Under the pieces are notes generated by a model, which saw nothing but the letters and a program-made list of their open reading frames with translations, was not told where the DNA came from and searched no databases. Of a stretch of DNA of 48,080 nucleotides, positions 26,830 to 35,916 are shown one piece after another. The translations under genes were made by a program, and so were the position numbers. Numbering within the stretch: position 1 is the stretch's first letter; each line of letters starts with the position of its first letter. Source of the stretch: Candidatus Nanopelagicales bacterium (GTDB lineage Bacteria > Actinomycetota > Actinomycetes > S36-B12); contig JAURQC010000123.1 of the NCBI GenBank assembly GCA_030836325.1, positions 1-48,080 on the forward strand, given 5' to 3'.

Positions 26830-28208
26830 CAGTCCATCATGTCGTCGTCGAAATCGGCCTGCATCTCGGGTCGGCGCGCATCGCGAGCAAACAGTCGCAG
26901 CGCATCTCCGATCAAGACAACAGATCCGGTAATGAGCACTCCCGTGCCACCTGCTTCGCCGTCGGCTTCAGCGATTCCCATGGCGCGATCGACGGCGTCG
27001 AGTAGTTCGGCTTCGACCACTACGTCCTTGCCACCGAAGTAGTCCTCAGCGATCGCTGCGAGATCCTCGGCCGGCAGCGCTCTCGGAGATGCCGGGTTCG
27101 TGACGATCAGCGCATCTAGAACAGGTTCGAGAGCTTCGAGGACACCGGTTGCGTCTTTGTCCGCAAGAACGCCCACCACTCCGATGAGCCGATCGAAGGT
27201 GAACGAGTCGTGGATTGCGGCCGCAAGTGCGCGCGCGCCGTGCGGGTTGTGGGCGGCATCGACCAAGACCGTGGGATCAAGACGCACCGCGTGCAATCGA
27301 CCAGTGGTCTCTGCGGATGCGAAGCCCTCACGCACGATGTCTACGTCTAATGACTCCTCACCAGATCCCAGGAATGCCTCAACGGCTGCCAGCGCGACAC
27401 AGGCGTTCGATGCCTGATGTTCGCCGAAGAACGGGACGAAGACGTCGTCGTAGTCCCCGCGAAGTCCTCGCATCGAAATGAGTTGACCGCCGACGGCCAC
27501 TTCGCGTGAAAGCAGACCGAAGTCCTCACCCTCGACCTTTAGGGGCACGTCAATTTCACGGGCGCGCGAATTAACAACTTCGCGAGCTTCCTCGCTCTGC
27601 ACGGCAGTGATGGCGGTGCAGCCCGGTGCCATGATGCCGGCCTTTTCGCTAGCGATCTGCGCGATGGTGTCGCCGAGATAATCCGCATGATCCATGCCAA
27701 TCGGGGTGATCACGGCGACTGATGCGGCTGCGACCGAGGTTGCATCCCACGTGCCACCCATCCCGACTTCAATGATGGCGACGTCCACGGGAGCATCCGC
27801 AAAAGCGGCATAGGCCAACACTGTGATCACCTCGAAGTAGGACAACCGAACACCACCGGACTCGGTGGAGTTCTTGTCGACCAGGCGGATGTAGGGCTCG
27901 ATGTCGTTCCAGGTGTCGAGGATGCGTTCCTCGGATATCGGTTCGCCGTCCAGCCGGATTCGCTCACGGGCATCGACCAGATGCGGAGAGGTGAACAGGC
28001 CGGTGCGAAGTCCGTAGGAGCGAAGCACCGACTCGATCATCCGCGCCGTGGAGGTCTTGCCGTTAGTCCCGGCAACCTGGATCACCGGATAGGCGCGCTG
28101 CGGGTCACCGAGCAGTTCCATGACCGAGACGATTCGAGTAAGTGACGGTTCGATGATCGATTCAGGCCATCGGGAATCGAGTTCGGCCCATAGGCGGGAG
28201 AGATCCAC
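26829..28208 (-). CDS. folC: Folylpolyglutamate synthase / dihydrofolate synthase
   Basis: Adds glutamate to dihydropteroate and folates. About 459 residues of Mur-ligase fold: the P-loop VAGTNGKTSTARMIES, TSPHLVDARERIRLDG, the VAIIEVGMGGTWDATSV motif, GMDHADYLG, and the C-terminal domain with VLVDAAHNPHGARAL. The frame extends to 28292, but homologues begin near VDLSRLWAELDSRW. Two consecutive GTGs lie at 28211 and 28208. I prefer 28208 because TACGCT, a TANNNT -10 element, ends six bases upstream, suggesting a leaderless transcript; no Shine-Dalgarno site is seen. Divergent from valS with only 44 bases between start codons. Confidence 0.96.
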   Translation of the reverse strand: MDLSRLWAELDSRWPESIIEPSLTRIVSVMELLGDPQRAYPVIQVAGTNGKTSTARMIESVLRSYGLRTGLFTSPHLVDARERIRLDGEPISEERILDTWNDIEPYIRLVDKNSTESGGVRLSYFEVITVLAYAAFADAPVDVAIIEVGMGGTWDATSVAAASVAVITPIGMDHADYLGDTIAQIASEKAGIMAPGCTAITAVQSEEAREVVNSRAREIDVPLKVEGEDFGLLSREVAVGGQLISMRGLRGDYDDVFVPFFGEHQASNACVALAAVEAFLGSGEESLDVDIVREGFASAETTGRLHAVRLDPTVLVDAAHNPHGARALAAAIHDSFTFDRLIGVVGVLADKDATGVLEALEPVLDALIVTNPASPRALPAEDLAAIAEDYFGGKDVVVEAELLDAVDRAMGIAEADGEAGGTGVLITGSVVLIGDALRLFARDARRPEMQADFDDDMMD

Positions 28209-28214
28209 CACGCG

Positions 28215-28220
28215 AGCGTA
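28215..28220 (-). promoter_or_regulatory. Candidate -10 hexamer (TACGCT) of leaderless folC
   Basis: TACGCT on the reverse strand lies six bases before the GTG at 28208. It fits TANNNT and there is no Shine-Dalgarno sequence. It lies only about 20 bases from the valS -10 element, so the two divergent promoters would overlap in their upstream parts. Confidence 0.45.
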
Positions 28221-28238
28221 GCCGCGAGGCGTCCCTCC

Positions 28239-28244
28239 TAGGAT
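28239..28244 (+). promoter_or_regulatory. Candidate -10 hexamer (TAGGAT) of valS
   Basis: TAGGAT ends eight bases before the valS ATG at 28253. Transcription would start at or within one or two bases of the ATG. The same AGGAT could act as a weak Shine-Dalgarno site if the transcript starts farther upstream. Confidence 0.4.
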
Positions 28245-28252
28245 GAGCGACC

Positions 28253-30847
28253 ATGTCCGCACCGACGTCTTTGCCCGCTGTCTCGACGTCACCCAAGGTG
28301 CCGGATAAGCCCAGTCTTGATGGTGTCGAGGCCAAGTGGTCGGGGGCGTGGGAAGACAAAGGCACCTACCGGTTCGACCGCTCGAAGACCCGCGAGCAGG
28401 TCTTTTCGATCGATACTCCCCCGCCCACGGTCAGCGGGTCGCTGCACGTCGGTCACGTCTTCTCGTACACGCACACCGACTGCATGGCCCGCTATAAGCG
28501 AATGCGCGGCTTCGAGGTCTTCTACCCGATGGGCTGGGACGACAACGGCCTGCCGACCGAGCGGCGCGTGCAGAACTACTACGGCGTGCGCTGTGACCCG
28601 TCCTTGCCGTACGACGCGGAGTTCGAGCCGCCGGAGAAGCCGGACGCCAAGAATCAGATTCCGATCAGCCGTCGAAACTTCGTCGAGCTGTGCGAACGGT
28701 TGACGGTCGAGGACGAGAAGGCGTTTGAAGAACTGTGGCGTCGGATGGGTTTGAGCGTCGACTGGACGCAGACGTACCAAACCATCGACCGCAATGCCCA
28801 GCGCACGAGCCAGTTGGCTTTCCTACGCAACCTTGCTCGCGGAGAGGCGTACCAGTCTGAGGCTCCGACCCTGTGGGATGTCACCTTCCGCACCGCAGTG
28901 GCCCAAGCCGAACTCGAGGATCGTGAACGCGAAGGGGCCTACCACCGCATCGGCTTCCCGGTCACCAGCCAGGACGACGCCAACCGCGTCTTCATCGAGA
29001 CCACTCGCCCGGAGTTGCTCGCGGCGTGTGTTGCCCTCGTGGCACATCCTGAAGACGAGCGCTACCAACCGTTGTTCGGAAGCACCGTTCGCACCCCGGC
29101 TTTCGATGTCGAGGTTCCGGTGGTTGCCCACGCTCTTGCCGATCCCGAGAAAGGCTCGGGCATCGCCATGATCTGCACCTTTGGCGATCTCACCGACGTC
29201 ACGTGGTGGCGTGAGTTGCAACTGCCCACTCGTCCCATCATCGGCTGGGACGGTCGCGTCATCCGCGAGACGCCGTCGTGGATCCAGACTCCTGCCGCGC
29301 AAGGCTTCTACGAGCGGATCGCCGGAGCGACGGCCTTCACCGCCAAGGAACGCATGGTCGAGATCCTGAACGAGACCGGCCACATCGAAGGCGAACCCAA
29401 ACCCATCATGCATCCGGTCAAGTTCTTCGAAAAGGGCGATAAGCCACTCGAGATCGTCACCACCCGCCAGTGGTACATCACCAACGGCGGCCGTGAACCC
29501 GAACTGCGCGAGCAACTCCTCGCCCGCGGTCGCGAGCTCATCTGGCACCCCGATCACATGAAGGTGCGCTACGAGAACTGGGTCGAGGGCCTCAACGGCG
29601 ATTGGCTCATCTCGCGTCAACGATTCTTCGGTGTGCCGCTTCCCGTCTGGTATCGACTTGATAGCGACGGCAACCCCGACTACGACACCCCCCTGATCCC
29701 GAGTGAGGACCAACTTCCGATCGACCCGTCGAGTGATGTCCCCGAGGGCTTCACCGACGACCAGCGCGGCAAGCCGAACGGATACATGGGTGACCCGGAC
29801 GTCATGGACACATGGGCGACGAGCTCGTTGAGCCCACAGATCGCCGGTGGCTGGGAGCGTGATCCGGACCTGTGGTCTCGCGTGTATCCGATGGACGTTC
29901 GCCCCCAGGCCCACGAGATCATCCGCACCTGGCTGTTCTCTTCTGTCGTGCGCGCCCACCTTGAAGACGACTGTCTGCCTTGGAGTAACGCCGCGATCTC
30001 TGGTTGGATCCTGGACCCGGACCGCAAGAAGATGAGCAAGTCCAAGGGCAACGTCGTCACACCGATGGGACTGCTGGACGAGTACTCCTCCGATGCTGTT
30101 CGTTACTGGGCGGCTTCAGGTCGACCAGGCACCGACACCGCCTTCGACATTGGACAGATGAAGATCGGCCGACGCCTGGCGATCAAAAGCCTTAATGCAA
30201 GCAAGTTCGTGCTTTCGATGGGTGTCGTCAACGACGTTTCTGCAATCGATCAGCCACTGGACCTGTCGATGCTCGCGTCTCTCCGTGAGGTTGTTCGGCT
30301 AGCAACCGATGCTTTCGAGTCTTACAACTACGCCCGCGCGTTGGAACTTGCCGAGACGTTCTTTTGGACGTTCACCGATGACTACGTCGAACTCGTCAAG
30401 GAGCGGGCTTACGGCGGTCAGGGTGAAGATGCCGCCGACAGTGCCCGTGCCGCCCTAGTGCTTGCACTTTCGGTGCAACTGCGGTTGTTCGCACCGTTCC
30501 TTCCGTTCACCACGGAAGAAGTGTGGTCGTGGATGCACGACGACGACTCCTCCATCCACCGTGCAGCCTGGCCGACCCTGGACGAACTCGACATCGCCGC
30601 CGCTGGCGAGCCTCGGGTGCTCGAGCGGACCGGACAAGCACTCAGCGGAGTGCGAAAGGCCAAGTCCGATGCGAAGGCATCGATGAAAGCCGAAGTGAGC
30701 GAAGCCACCGTCGAGGGCACTCCCGCTGATGTCGAGTTCGTTTCCCAGGCTCGGGCCGATCTCGCCGCTGCCGGTTCGATCGCCGAGTTGATCCTGGTCC
30801 CGGGCTCCGACGACGCTCCCCTGTCGGTCCGCGCCTCCCTCGCCTAA
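28253..30847 (+). CDS. valS: Valyl-tRNA synthetase, alternative (archaeal-like) type
   Basis: Charges tRNA-Val. An 864-residue class I synthetase with HVGH at residues 65-68 inside TPPPTVSGSLHVGHVFSYTHTD and KMSKS at 593-597. The first catalytic block and the following FYPMGWDDNGLPTERRVQNYYGVRCDP resemble the alternative ValS class (as in archaea, rickettsiae and some actinobacteria) rather than the common bacterial form, which reads PPPNVTGxLHMGH. The C-terminal coiled-coil arm of ordinary bacterial ValS appears to be missing or reduced. The editing domain is represented by TTRPELLAACVALVAHP. It is on the plus strand, whereas folC and clpX flank it on the minus strand; in Mycobacterium and Streptomyces the gene points the same way as folC. 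This suggests replacement or inversion at the locus. Confidence 0.95.
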   Translation: MSAPTSLPAVSTSPKVPDKPSLDGVEAKWSGAWEDKGTYRFDRSKTREQVFSIDTPPPTVSGSLHVGHVFSYTHTDCMARYKRMRGFEVFYPMGWDDNGLPTERRVQNYYGVRCDPSLPYDAEFEPPEKPDAKNQIPISRRNFVELCERLTVEDEKAFEELWRRMGLSVDWTQTYQTIDRNAQRTSQLAFLRNLARGEAYQSEAPTLWDVTFRTAVAQAELEDREREGAYHRIGFPVTSQDDANRVFIETTRPELLAACVALVAHPEDERYQPLFGSTVRTPAFDVEVPVVAHALADPEKGSGIAMICTFGDLTDVTWWRELQLPTRPIIGWDGRVIRETPSWIQTPAAQGFYERIAGATAFTAKERMVEILNETGHIEGEPKPIMHPVKFFEKGDKPLEIVTTRQWYITNGGREPELREQLLARGRELIWHPDHMKVRYENWVEGLNGDWLISRQRFFGVPLPVWYRLDSDGNPDYDTPLIPSEDQLPIDPSSDVPEGFTDDQRGKPNGYMGDPDVMDTWATSSLSPQIAGGWERDPDLWSRVYPMDVRPQAHEIIRTWLFSSVVRAHLEDDCLPWSNAAISGWILDPDRKKMSKSKGNVVTPMGLLDEYSSDAVRYWAASGRPGTDTAFDIGQMKIGRRLAIKSLNASKFVLSMGVVNDVSAIDQPLDLSMLASLREVVRLATDAFESYNYARALELAETFFWTFTDDYVELVKERAYGGQGEDAADSARAALVLALSVQLRLFAPFLPFTTEEVWSWMHDDDSSIHRAAWPTLDELDIAAAGEPRVLERTGQALSGVRKAKSDAKASMKAEVSEATVEGTPADVEFVSQARADLAAAGSIAELILVPGSDDAPLSVRASLA

Positions 30848-31048
30848 CCGCGAACTTGCAGTCTGACAGCGCGAACTTGCAGCGTGGGCGCGCGAACTTG
30901 CAGCGTGGGCGCGCGAACTTGCAGTGGGGCCAATCAGAAGACTCAACGATGATGTGCCTGCGCACGTACGCACGCGCGTTGGACTAGTGGAAGCGCAAGT
31001 TGGATCAGCAAGACTGCAGGTTCGCGCCGCCAGAGCGCAGGTTCGCGG
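30848..31048. repeat. Imperfect 200-base palindrome of 21-base units between valS and clpX
   Basis: GCGAACTTGCAG occurs four times at exact 21-base spacing (30850, 30871, 30892, 30913). Degenerate inverted copies follow at the same period (30972, 30993, 31014, 31035), the last two nearly complementary. The outer 35 bases on each side (30848-30882 and 31014-31048) pair with about six or seven mismatches; pairing decays toward the middle. The element starts directly after the valS stop and ends three bases before the clpX stop. It could act as a large bidirectional terminator or be a repeat-expansion product. Confidence 0.85.
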
Positions 31049-31051
31049 GAG

Positions 31052-32341
31052 TTACGCGGACTTTTCGCGGCGCTCGGGAGCGTCGACGTCCCGCGGAATC
31101 AGAGTCGGGTTGACGTTGTCGCGAACCACCTCTCCGGTGATGACGACCTTCGCGACATCGTCTCTACCCGGGATGTCGTACATCACGTGTAGCAGGACTT
31201 CTTCAAGGATTGCCCGCAGACCACGAGCACCGGTGCCGCGCATCAATGCGAGGTCGGCGATCTCGTCCAGGGCGTCCTGCGCAAACTCCAGTTCCACACC
31301 GTCGATCTCGAACAGCCGCTGGTACTGCTTGACAAGCGCGTTCTTAGGTTCCGTCAGCACCTGAACAAGCGCCTCGCGGTCGAGTTGGGTGACGGACGTA
31401 AATACCGGAAGGCGGCCGATGAACTCCGGGATCATCCCGAACTTCAGCAGGTCCTCGGGCATCACGTGGGCGAAGACGTCATGGATCTCGTCCTTGGCCT
31501 CGCGCTCACCATCGACGAGGTCATAGGTGAAGCCGAGGTTCTTCTTGCCAAGACGTTGCTCAACGATGCTGTCGAGTCCGGCGAATGCCCCACCGACGAT
31601 GAATAGAACGTTAGTAGTGTCGATCTGGATGAACTCCTGGTGCGGATGCTTGCGACCACCCTGCGGCGGAACGGAGGCCGTAGTGCCTTCGAGGATTTTC
31701 AACAGAGCCTGTTGCACGCCTTCGCCGGAAACGTCACGAGTGATCGACGGGTTCTCGCTCTTGCGGGCGACCTTGTCGATCTCGTCGATGTAAATGATGC
31801 CGTTCTGAGCGCGATTAACGTCGTAGTCGGCGGCCTGGATCAACTTGAGCAGGATGTTCTCGACGTCTTCACCAACGTAGCCGGCCTCGGTCAGTGCAGT
31901 GGCATCTGCGATGGCGAACGGGACGTTGAGGATGCGCGCCAGGGTCTGGGCGAGGAGCGTCTTGCCCGATCCGGTAGGGCCGAGCAGCATGATGTTGGAC
32001 TTGGCAACCTCGACCTGATCGTCGCGCGACTTTTCTCGGGCCTCGGCCTGCACCCGCTTGTAGTGGTTGTAAACCGCGACCGACAACGCCTTCTTGGCCG
32101 GATCCTGGCCGATCACATACTGATCAAGGAAGTCGTAGATCTCCCTGGGCTTGGGTAATTCACCACCGACCGGTGACTCGACCGACTCGCTGAGCTCTTC
32201 CTCAATGATCTCGTTGCACAGGTCGATACATTCGTCGCAGATATAGACACCTGGGCCTGCGATGAGCTTCTTGACCTGCTTTTGGCTTTTGCCGCAGAAG
32301 GAGCACTTGAGCAGATCCCCACTCTCGCCGATACGAGCCAC
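31052..32341 (-). CDS. clpX: ATP-dependent Clp protease ATP-binding subunit ClpX
   Basis: AAA+ unfoldase that feeds substrates to ClpP1P2. About 429 residues from GTG 32341, which has AGGAGG nine bases upstream; the frame continues to 32407 without support. The N-terminal zinc-binding domain has C13, C16, C35 and C38. The AAA+ core has Walker [18 protein letters not shown], Walker [11 protein letters not shown], the pore-loop region [11 protein letters not shown] and a sensor motif in the C-terminal third. IGF-type ClpP-binding loop: [10 protein letters not shown] is present further on. It is separated from clpP2 by 248 bases including a hairpin, so it may have its own promoter. Confidence 0.98.
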   Translation of the reverse strand: MARIGESGDLLKCSFCGKSQKQVKKLIAGPGVYICDECIDLCNEIIEEELSESVESPVGGELPKPREIYDFLDQYVIGQDPAKKALSVAVYNHYKRVQAEAREKSRDDQVEVAKSNIMLLGPTGSGKTLLAQTLARILNVPFAIADATALTEAGYVGEDVENILLKLIQAADYDVNRAQNGIIYIDEIDKVARKSENPSITRDVSGEGVQQALLKILEGTTASVPPQGGRKHPHQEFIQIDTTNVLFIVGGAFAGLDSIVEQRLGKKNLGFTYDLVDGEREAKDEIHDVFAHVMPEDLLKFGMIPEFIGRLPVFTSVTQLDREALVQVLTEPKNALVKQYQRLFEIDGVELEFAQDALDEIADLALMRGTGARGLRAILEEVLLHVMYDIPGRDDVAKVVITGEVVRDNVNPTLIPRDVDAPERREKSA

Positions 32342-32526
32342 GGCGCACTCCCTCCTGCGGCAAGCTGCCTCTCGGACGTTCCGAGCCCTACGTGCCGACG
32401 GCCCCACCGTCAGCGGCGGGGCTCACCGCCGACCGTACCCCGATTCCGGCGGTCATGCTCAGATATCCGCGCGCGCCTTGCCACCGAAGTCTCAAGTGCT
32501 GCTTGAAGGCACCGAGAACGGCGAAA

Positions 32527-32575
32527 CCTGCACTTGCGGTCACAAACCGGGTACCGGTGTGACGGCAAGTGCAGG
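32527..32575 (-). terminator. Strong hairpin downstream of clpP2
   Basis: CCTGCACTTGC at 32527-32537 pairs with its complement at 32565-32575; inside it GTCACA pairs with TGTGAC and CCGG with CCGG (one mismatch, one 2-base bulge, 3-base loop). It begins 14 bases after the clpP2 stop, and on the reverse strand TTTCGCC follows. It is likely to terminate the clpP1-clpP2 transcript before clpX. A second, smaller hairpin (TCAAG/CTTGA, 32492-32506) lies next to it. Confidence 0.65.
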
Positions 32576-32589
32576 CTTCAGTGAAGTGG

Positions 32590-33216
32590 TTAGGCCTTAC
32601 GCGAAGAGATGACCTGGTCGATGATTCCGAATTCCTTGGCCATGTCCGCCGTGAGGATCTTGTCGCGCTCGATGTCCTGCTCGATCTGCTCCTCGGAGCG
32701 ACCGGTGTGCTTGGCCAGGATGACTTCCATCTCCTTGCGCATGCGCAGGATCTCGTTGGCCTGGATCTCGATGTCCGATCCCTGACCGCCACCTTCGGTG
32801 TACGGCTGGTGGATGAGCACCCGGGCGTGCGGGAGAGCGAACCGCTTCCCCGGAGTACCCGCGGCGAGCAGCACCGATGCAGCCGACGCCGCCTGACCTA
32901 AGCACACGGTCTGGACCTGGGGCTTGACGAACTGCATGGTGTCGTAGATCGCGGTCATTGCGGTGTAGGAGCCGCCCGGGGAGTTGATGTAAATCTGGAT
33001 GTCGCGATCGGGGTCCATCGACTCCAGGGTCAGCAACTGCGCCATGACGTCATCGGCAGAAGCGTCGTCGATCTGCACGCCGAGGAAGATGATGCGCTCC
33101 TCGAACAACTTGGTGTACGGGTTGTGAACGCGCTCACCGTTGGCACTGCGCTCGCGGAACTCTGGAATGATGTAGCGGCTCGACGGAGCTTGCGGAAGGA
33201 ACGGGACGTTGCTCAC
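32590..33216 (-). CDS. clpP2: ATP-dependent Clp protease proteolytic subunit ClpP2
   Basis: A 208-residue serine peptidase of the two-ring ClpP1P2 protease, working with ClpX. Catalytic serine S111 in [16 protein letters not shown] and histidine near 136 in [21 protein letters not shown], where the third residue of the triad follows later in the family fold. Starts as the second gene of the pair; its ATG overlaps the clpP1 stop by four bases (ATGA). It is closer to mycobacterial ClpP2, with [10 protein letters not shown] and GVQVDDASA-like segments. Confidence 0.97.
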   Translation of the reverse strand: MSNVPFLPQAPSSRYIIPEFRERSANGERVHNPYTKLFEERIIFLGVQIDDASADDVMAQLLTLESMDPDRDIQIYINSPGGSYTAMTAIYDTMQFVKPQVQTVCLGQAASAASVLLAAGTPGKRFALPHARVLIHQPYTEGGGQGSDIEIQANEILRMRKEMEVILAKHTGRSEEQIEQDIERDKILTADMAKEFGIIDQVISSRKA

Positions 33217-33842
33217 TTGGCACTTCCCTTCTTGCCCGGTGCGTCCGCATCCGTGCTGTAGACGAAGTCGATGAGGCCGTAGTCGCGAGCTTCCTCGGCG
33301 GTGAACCAGCGGTCTCGATCGGAGTCCTTCTCGATCTGCTCGATGGTCTGGCCGCTGTGCTCGGCAATCAGGCTGGCCATGCGCTTCTTAATGAACAGCA
33401 TCTGCTCAGCCTGGATCTTGATGTCCGACGCCGTTCCGCCAATGCCACCGAGCGGCTGGTGCATCATGATCCGCGTGTTCGGGGTCGCGTAGCGCTTACC
33501 GGACGCACCCGCGCAAAGCAGGAACTGTCCCATCGACGCCGCGAGACCCATGGCAACTGTGGCAACATCGTTCGGGATCAACTGCATGGTGTCGTAAATG
33601 ACCATGCCCGCGGTGATCGAACCGCCCGGGGAGTTGATGTAGACCGAGATATCGCGCTCGGGGTCCTCGGCAGCGAGGACCTGCAACTGCTTGGCGATGC
33701 GGTCAGAGTTCTCGTCGCGCACCTCGCCTTCGAGCCAGATGATGCGCTCGCGCAGCAACCGCTCGTCGAGCATGTCGCCAAAGCCACTCATCCCGCCTCC
33801 CGGCGAGCGGAAATCGGGTGAACGGAAATCGGGTGTGCTCAC
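33213..33842 (-). CDS. clpP1: ATP-dependent Clp protease proteolytic subunit ClpP1
   Basis: A 209-residue partner of ClpP2; both are needed for an active actinobacterial protease. Serine is in [26 protein letters not shown], histidine in [23 protein letters not shown]. The N-terminus has a repeated [11 protein letters not shown] (15-base direct repeat). GTG 33842 is preceded by AGGAGG ten bases upstream; an internal ATG at 33791 is an alternative start without the repeat. It is the first gene of the clpP1-clpP2 operon, separated from tig by 94 bases containing a candidate promoter and a ClgR-like palindrome. Confidence 0.97.
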   Translation of the reverse strand: MSTPDFRSPDFRSPGGGMSGFGDMLDERLLRERIIWLEGEVRDENSDRIAKQLQVLAAEDPERDISVYINSPGGSITAGMVIYDTMQLIPNDVATVAMGLAASMGQFLLCAGASGKRYATPNTRIMMHQPLGGIGGTASDIKIQAEQMLFIKKRMASLIAEHSGQTIEQIEKDSDRDRWFTAEEARDYGLIDFVYSTDADAPGKKGSAK

Positions 33843-33875
33843 GCTGACCGAACCTCCTGTAGACGTTGTACGAAG

Positions 33876-33881
33876 ACCCTA
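33876..33881 (-). promoter_or_regulatory. Candidate -10 hexamer (TAGGGT) of clpP1P2
   Basis: TAGGGT on the reverse strand fits TANNNT and lies about 33 bases before the clpP1 GTG. This leaves a short leader containing the AGGAGG ribosome-binding site. A -35 element was not clear. Confidence 0.35.
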
Positions 33882-33919
33882 ACGGCGATTTCCCGACAAC
33901 ACCCGTCAGCAGGCGCCTG

Positions 33920-33937
33920 GTTCGCCATCAGCCGAAC
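33920..33937 (-). promoter_or_regulatory. Palindrome resembling a ClgR operator upstream of clpP1
   Basis: GTTCG and CGAAC are separated by eight bases (33920-33924, 33933-33937), upstream of the candidate clpP1 promoter. Known ClgR sites in actinobacteria are GTTCGC-N5-GC-type palindromes; this one is off by about one base. Only suggestive. Confidence 0.3.
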
Positions 33938-35277
33938 TACTGACCGGATTCAGCCGCCGCCATTTGGGCTTGGAGCTGCGCCATCTGAGCGGCCTGCATG
34001 GCTGTGTTGAGTTCTTCTTCCAGCGCCTGGAGATCCACAGTTTCTCCGTTGCTGTCGGTGACAGTCGCGTTCTCGAGCACCAGGGCAAGCGCCTTGGATC
34101 GACGAATGTCGGACAGGGCCATCGACACCTGACCGGACTCCACCAGCGCCTGGGCTAGGGCGTCGGGAGCCATGCCGTAGCGCGGCGCCTGCTGCATCAG
34201 CCAGTTGGAGAGTTCGGACTCACCCACGGAGACTTCTTCGGTCTCAGCGATGCGGTCCAGGATGAACTGACTCTTCAGTGCCTCGCGGGTCTGCTGTTCA
34301 ACTTCAGCGCGGTGCTCGTCGGTGGCCTCATGGCCGTCCTCGAAATGAGCCTCGATCTCGGCGGCGATGATTCCCTCCGGCAGGGGGAATTCGACAGAGC
34401 TCATTAGAGCTTCGTTGACCTTCTCGCGGGCCTGCTGACCTTGCTCCATCCGCTTGAGGCGCGACACACGCACCTTGGCATCCTCACGAAGCTCTTCGAC
34501 GGTGTCGAACTCTGAGGCCATGGTCACGAACTCTTCGTCCAGCTCAGGCAGTTCGCGCTCACGAACGGCTGTGACCGTCGCAGTGACCGCTAGCGGCACA
34601 CCGGCCCAATCGCCGTTGCTCGGGGTGAACTCGAACGTGCGAGTCTCGCCGGCCGAGGCACCACGAACCGCCTCATCGAAACCAGGGAGCATGCCGTCGG
34701 TGCCCATCTCGTAGGACAGCGCATTGCCCGAGAGGTCATCAACGGCATCGCCAGAGTCGGTGGCCCCGGAGATGTCGACCAGCAGGACATCGCCGTCTGC
34801 GCAGGCTCGGTCCACGTCCTTCAGCGACGCGAAGCGAGTGCGCAAGTTATCGATGTGCTCGTCGATATCGGCGTCGCTCGCCTCGGCAGCGTCTACCTCA
34901 ACTGCAATTCCCTTGTAGTCCGGCAGATCGAACTCCGGGCGAATGTCCACCTCAGCAGTGAACGTGACCTTCTCGCCATCCTCAACCTCAGTCACATCCA
35001 CTTCGGGTCGACCGACCGGGACGATCTCGTTTTCGCGAAGTGCCGTCTCGTAGGCCGTGGGGACTGCGTCGTTGATCGCCTCTTCGAGAACCGCACCGCG
35101 CCCGAAGCGCTGCTCGATAACCCGTGCGGGAACCTTGCCCTTGCGGAATCCAGGCACGTTCACCTGCTTGGCGATCGAGGCGTAGGCCTTGTCGAAACTC
35201 GGCTGCAGTTCCTCGAAAGGCAACTCGACTGTCAGTTTGACGCGGGTAGGGCTAAGTGACTCGACGTCGGTCTTCAC
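33937..35277 (-). CDS. tig: Trigger factor
   Basis: A 446-residue ribosome-associated chaperone and peptidyl-prolyl isomerase. The N-terminal ribosome-binding domain has the signature VPGFRKGKVPARVIEQRFG. The central FKBP-type domain includes CADGDVLLVDISG, and the C-terminal arm is helical with a Gln/Ala-rich end (QAAQMAQLQAQMAA). The GTG start at 35277 has GGAG six bases upstream. Its location directly before clpP1P2 and clpX is the conserved protein-quality-control cluster. Confidence 0.97.
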   Translation of the reverse strand: MKTDVESLSPTRVKLTVELPFEELQPSFDKAYASIAKQVNVPGFRKGKVPARVIEQRFGRGAVLEEAINDAVPTAYETALRENEIVPVGRPEVDVTEVEDGEKVTFTAEVDIRPEFDLPDYKGIAVEVDAAEASDADIDEHIDNLRTRFASLKDVDRACADGDVLLVDISGATDSGDAVDDLSGNALSYEMGTDGMLPGFDEAVRGASAGETRTFEFTPSNGDWAGVPLAVTATVTAVRERELPELDEEFVTMASEFDTVEELREDAKVRVSRLKRMEQGQQAREKVNEALMSSVEFPLPEGIIAAEIEAHFEDGHEATDEHRAEVEQQTREALKSQFILDRIAETEEVSVGESELSNWLMQQAPRYGMAPDALAQALVESGQVSMALSDIRRSKALALVLENATVTDSNGETVDLQALEEELNTAMQAAQMAQLQAQMAAAESGQ

Positions 35278-35320
35278 GTACTACTCCAGTGTTGGTGATC
35301 ACGGCGCCGGTCGGCGCTCA

Positions 35321-35396
35321 TGGTCGGGGCGGGGAGACTCGAACTCCCGATCTCCTGCTCCCAAAGCAGGCGCGCTAGCCACTACGCTACGCCCCG
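35321..35396 (-). tRNA. tRNA-Pro (anticodon TGG)
   Basis: The reverse strand folds as CGGGGCG/CGCCCCG acceptor, GCGT/GCGC D-arm, CCTGC/GCAGG anticodon arm with loop TTTGGGA, GGGAG/CTCCC T-arm with TTCGAGT, discriminator A and encoded CCA. Unlike the tRNA-Ala in this window, the 3' CCA is in the gene. Confidence 0.97.
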
Positions 35397-35438
35397 CGTG
35401 GGCTCCGCGAGAGTCTAGAGGTCAGGGCCCATGAGTCG

Positions 35439-35444
35439 TAACGT
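35439..35444 (+). promoter_or_regulatory. Candidate -10 hexamer (TAACGT) of a leaderless transcript
   Basis: TAACGT ends six bases before ATG 35451 with no Shine-Dalgarno site between. Matches the spacing seen at several other gene starts in this window. Confidence 0.5.
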
Positions 35445-35450
35445 GGCTCC

Positions 35451-35900
35451 ATGCGCAGCGAGGCCGTAACCGTCTTCGACTACCTCTACGAGCTCCCCGA
35501 CGCTCGTCGCGCGGCCCTGGAGTCTGTCCGGCAAGTGATCTTGGAGAACCTGCCCGATGGCGTGGTCGAGACCATGAACTGGGGAATGATCGCCTACGAG
35601 ATTCCGCTGTCTCGCTACCCGGATACCTATAACGGCCAACCCCTGCTCTACGCGGCCCTGGCCTCACAGAAGAACCACATGGCCGTTTACCTGCACTCGA
35701 TCTACGCCGATCCCGGGGCTCGGGAGACGTTCGAGGCGGCATACCGGGCCACCGGTAAGCGCATGAACATGGGAGCGTCCTGCGTTCGGTTCCGCTCGCT
35801 GGATGATCTCCCTCTAGCGGTCATCGGCGACGCCGTGGCGGCCGTTGATGTGGACGGCTACATCACCCGGTATGAGAAAGCCCGTTCGAAGGGCCGCTAA
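35451..35900 (+). CDS. DUF1801 protein
   Basis: A 149-residue protein of the DUF1801/YdhG family. Seen: LPDARRAALESVRQVILENLPDGVVETMNWGMIAYEIPL, where MxWGMxxY is the family hallmark, and MAVYLHSIYADP. A Lys/Arg-rich C-terminus follows. The fold resembles SCP/CyaY-like small domains; its biochemical role is unknown. Start at ATG 35451 with a TAACGT element six bases upstream. Flanked by tRNA-Pro (reverse strand) and tRNA-Gly (same strand), so it is probably a single-gene unit. Confidence 0.88.
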   Translation: MRSEAVTVFDYLYELPDARRAALESVRQVILENLPDGVVETMNWGMIAYEIPLSRYPDTYNGQPLLYAALASQKNHMAVYLHSIYADPGARETFEAAYRATGKRMNMGASCVRFRSLDDLPLAVIGDAVAAVDVDGYITRYEKARSKGR

Positions 35901-35916
35901 CATAGGGGCGCTTCGC

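Noticed and set aside
30848..31048. CRISPR-like array of regular 21-base repeats
   Set aside because: The 12-base units are spaced by only 9 bases, the spacers are similar to each other, inverted copies are present and no cas genes are near.
30924..31364. Plus-strand and minus-strand frames with 7-residue repeats across the palindrome (e.g. CKFARPR)
   Set aside because: The periodicity comes from the 21-base DNA repeat; the frames run into clpX or valS antisense and have no ribosome-binding support.
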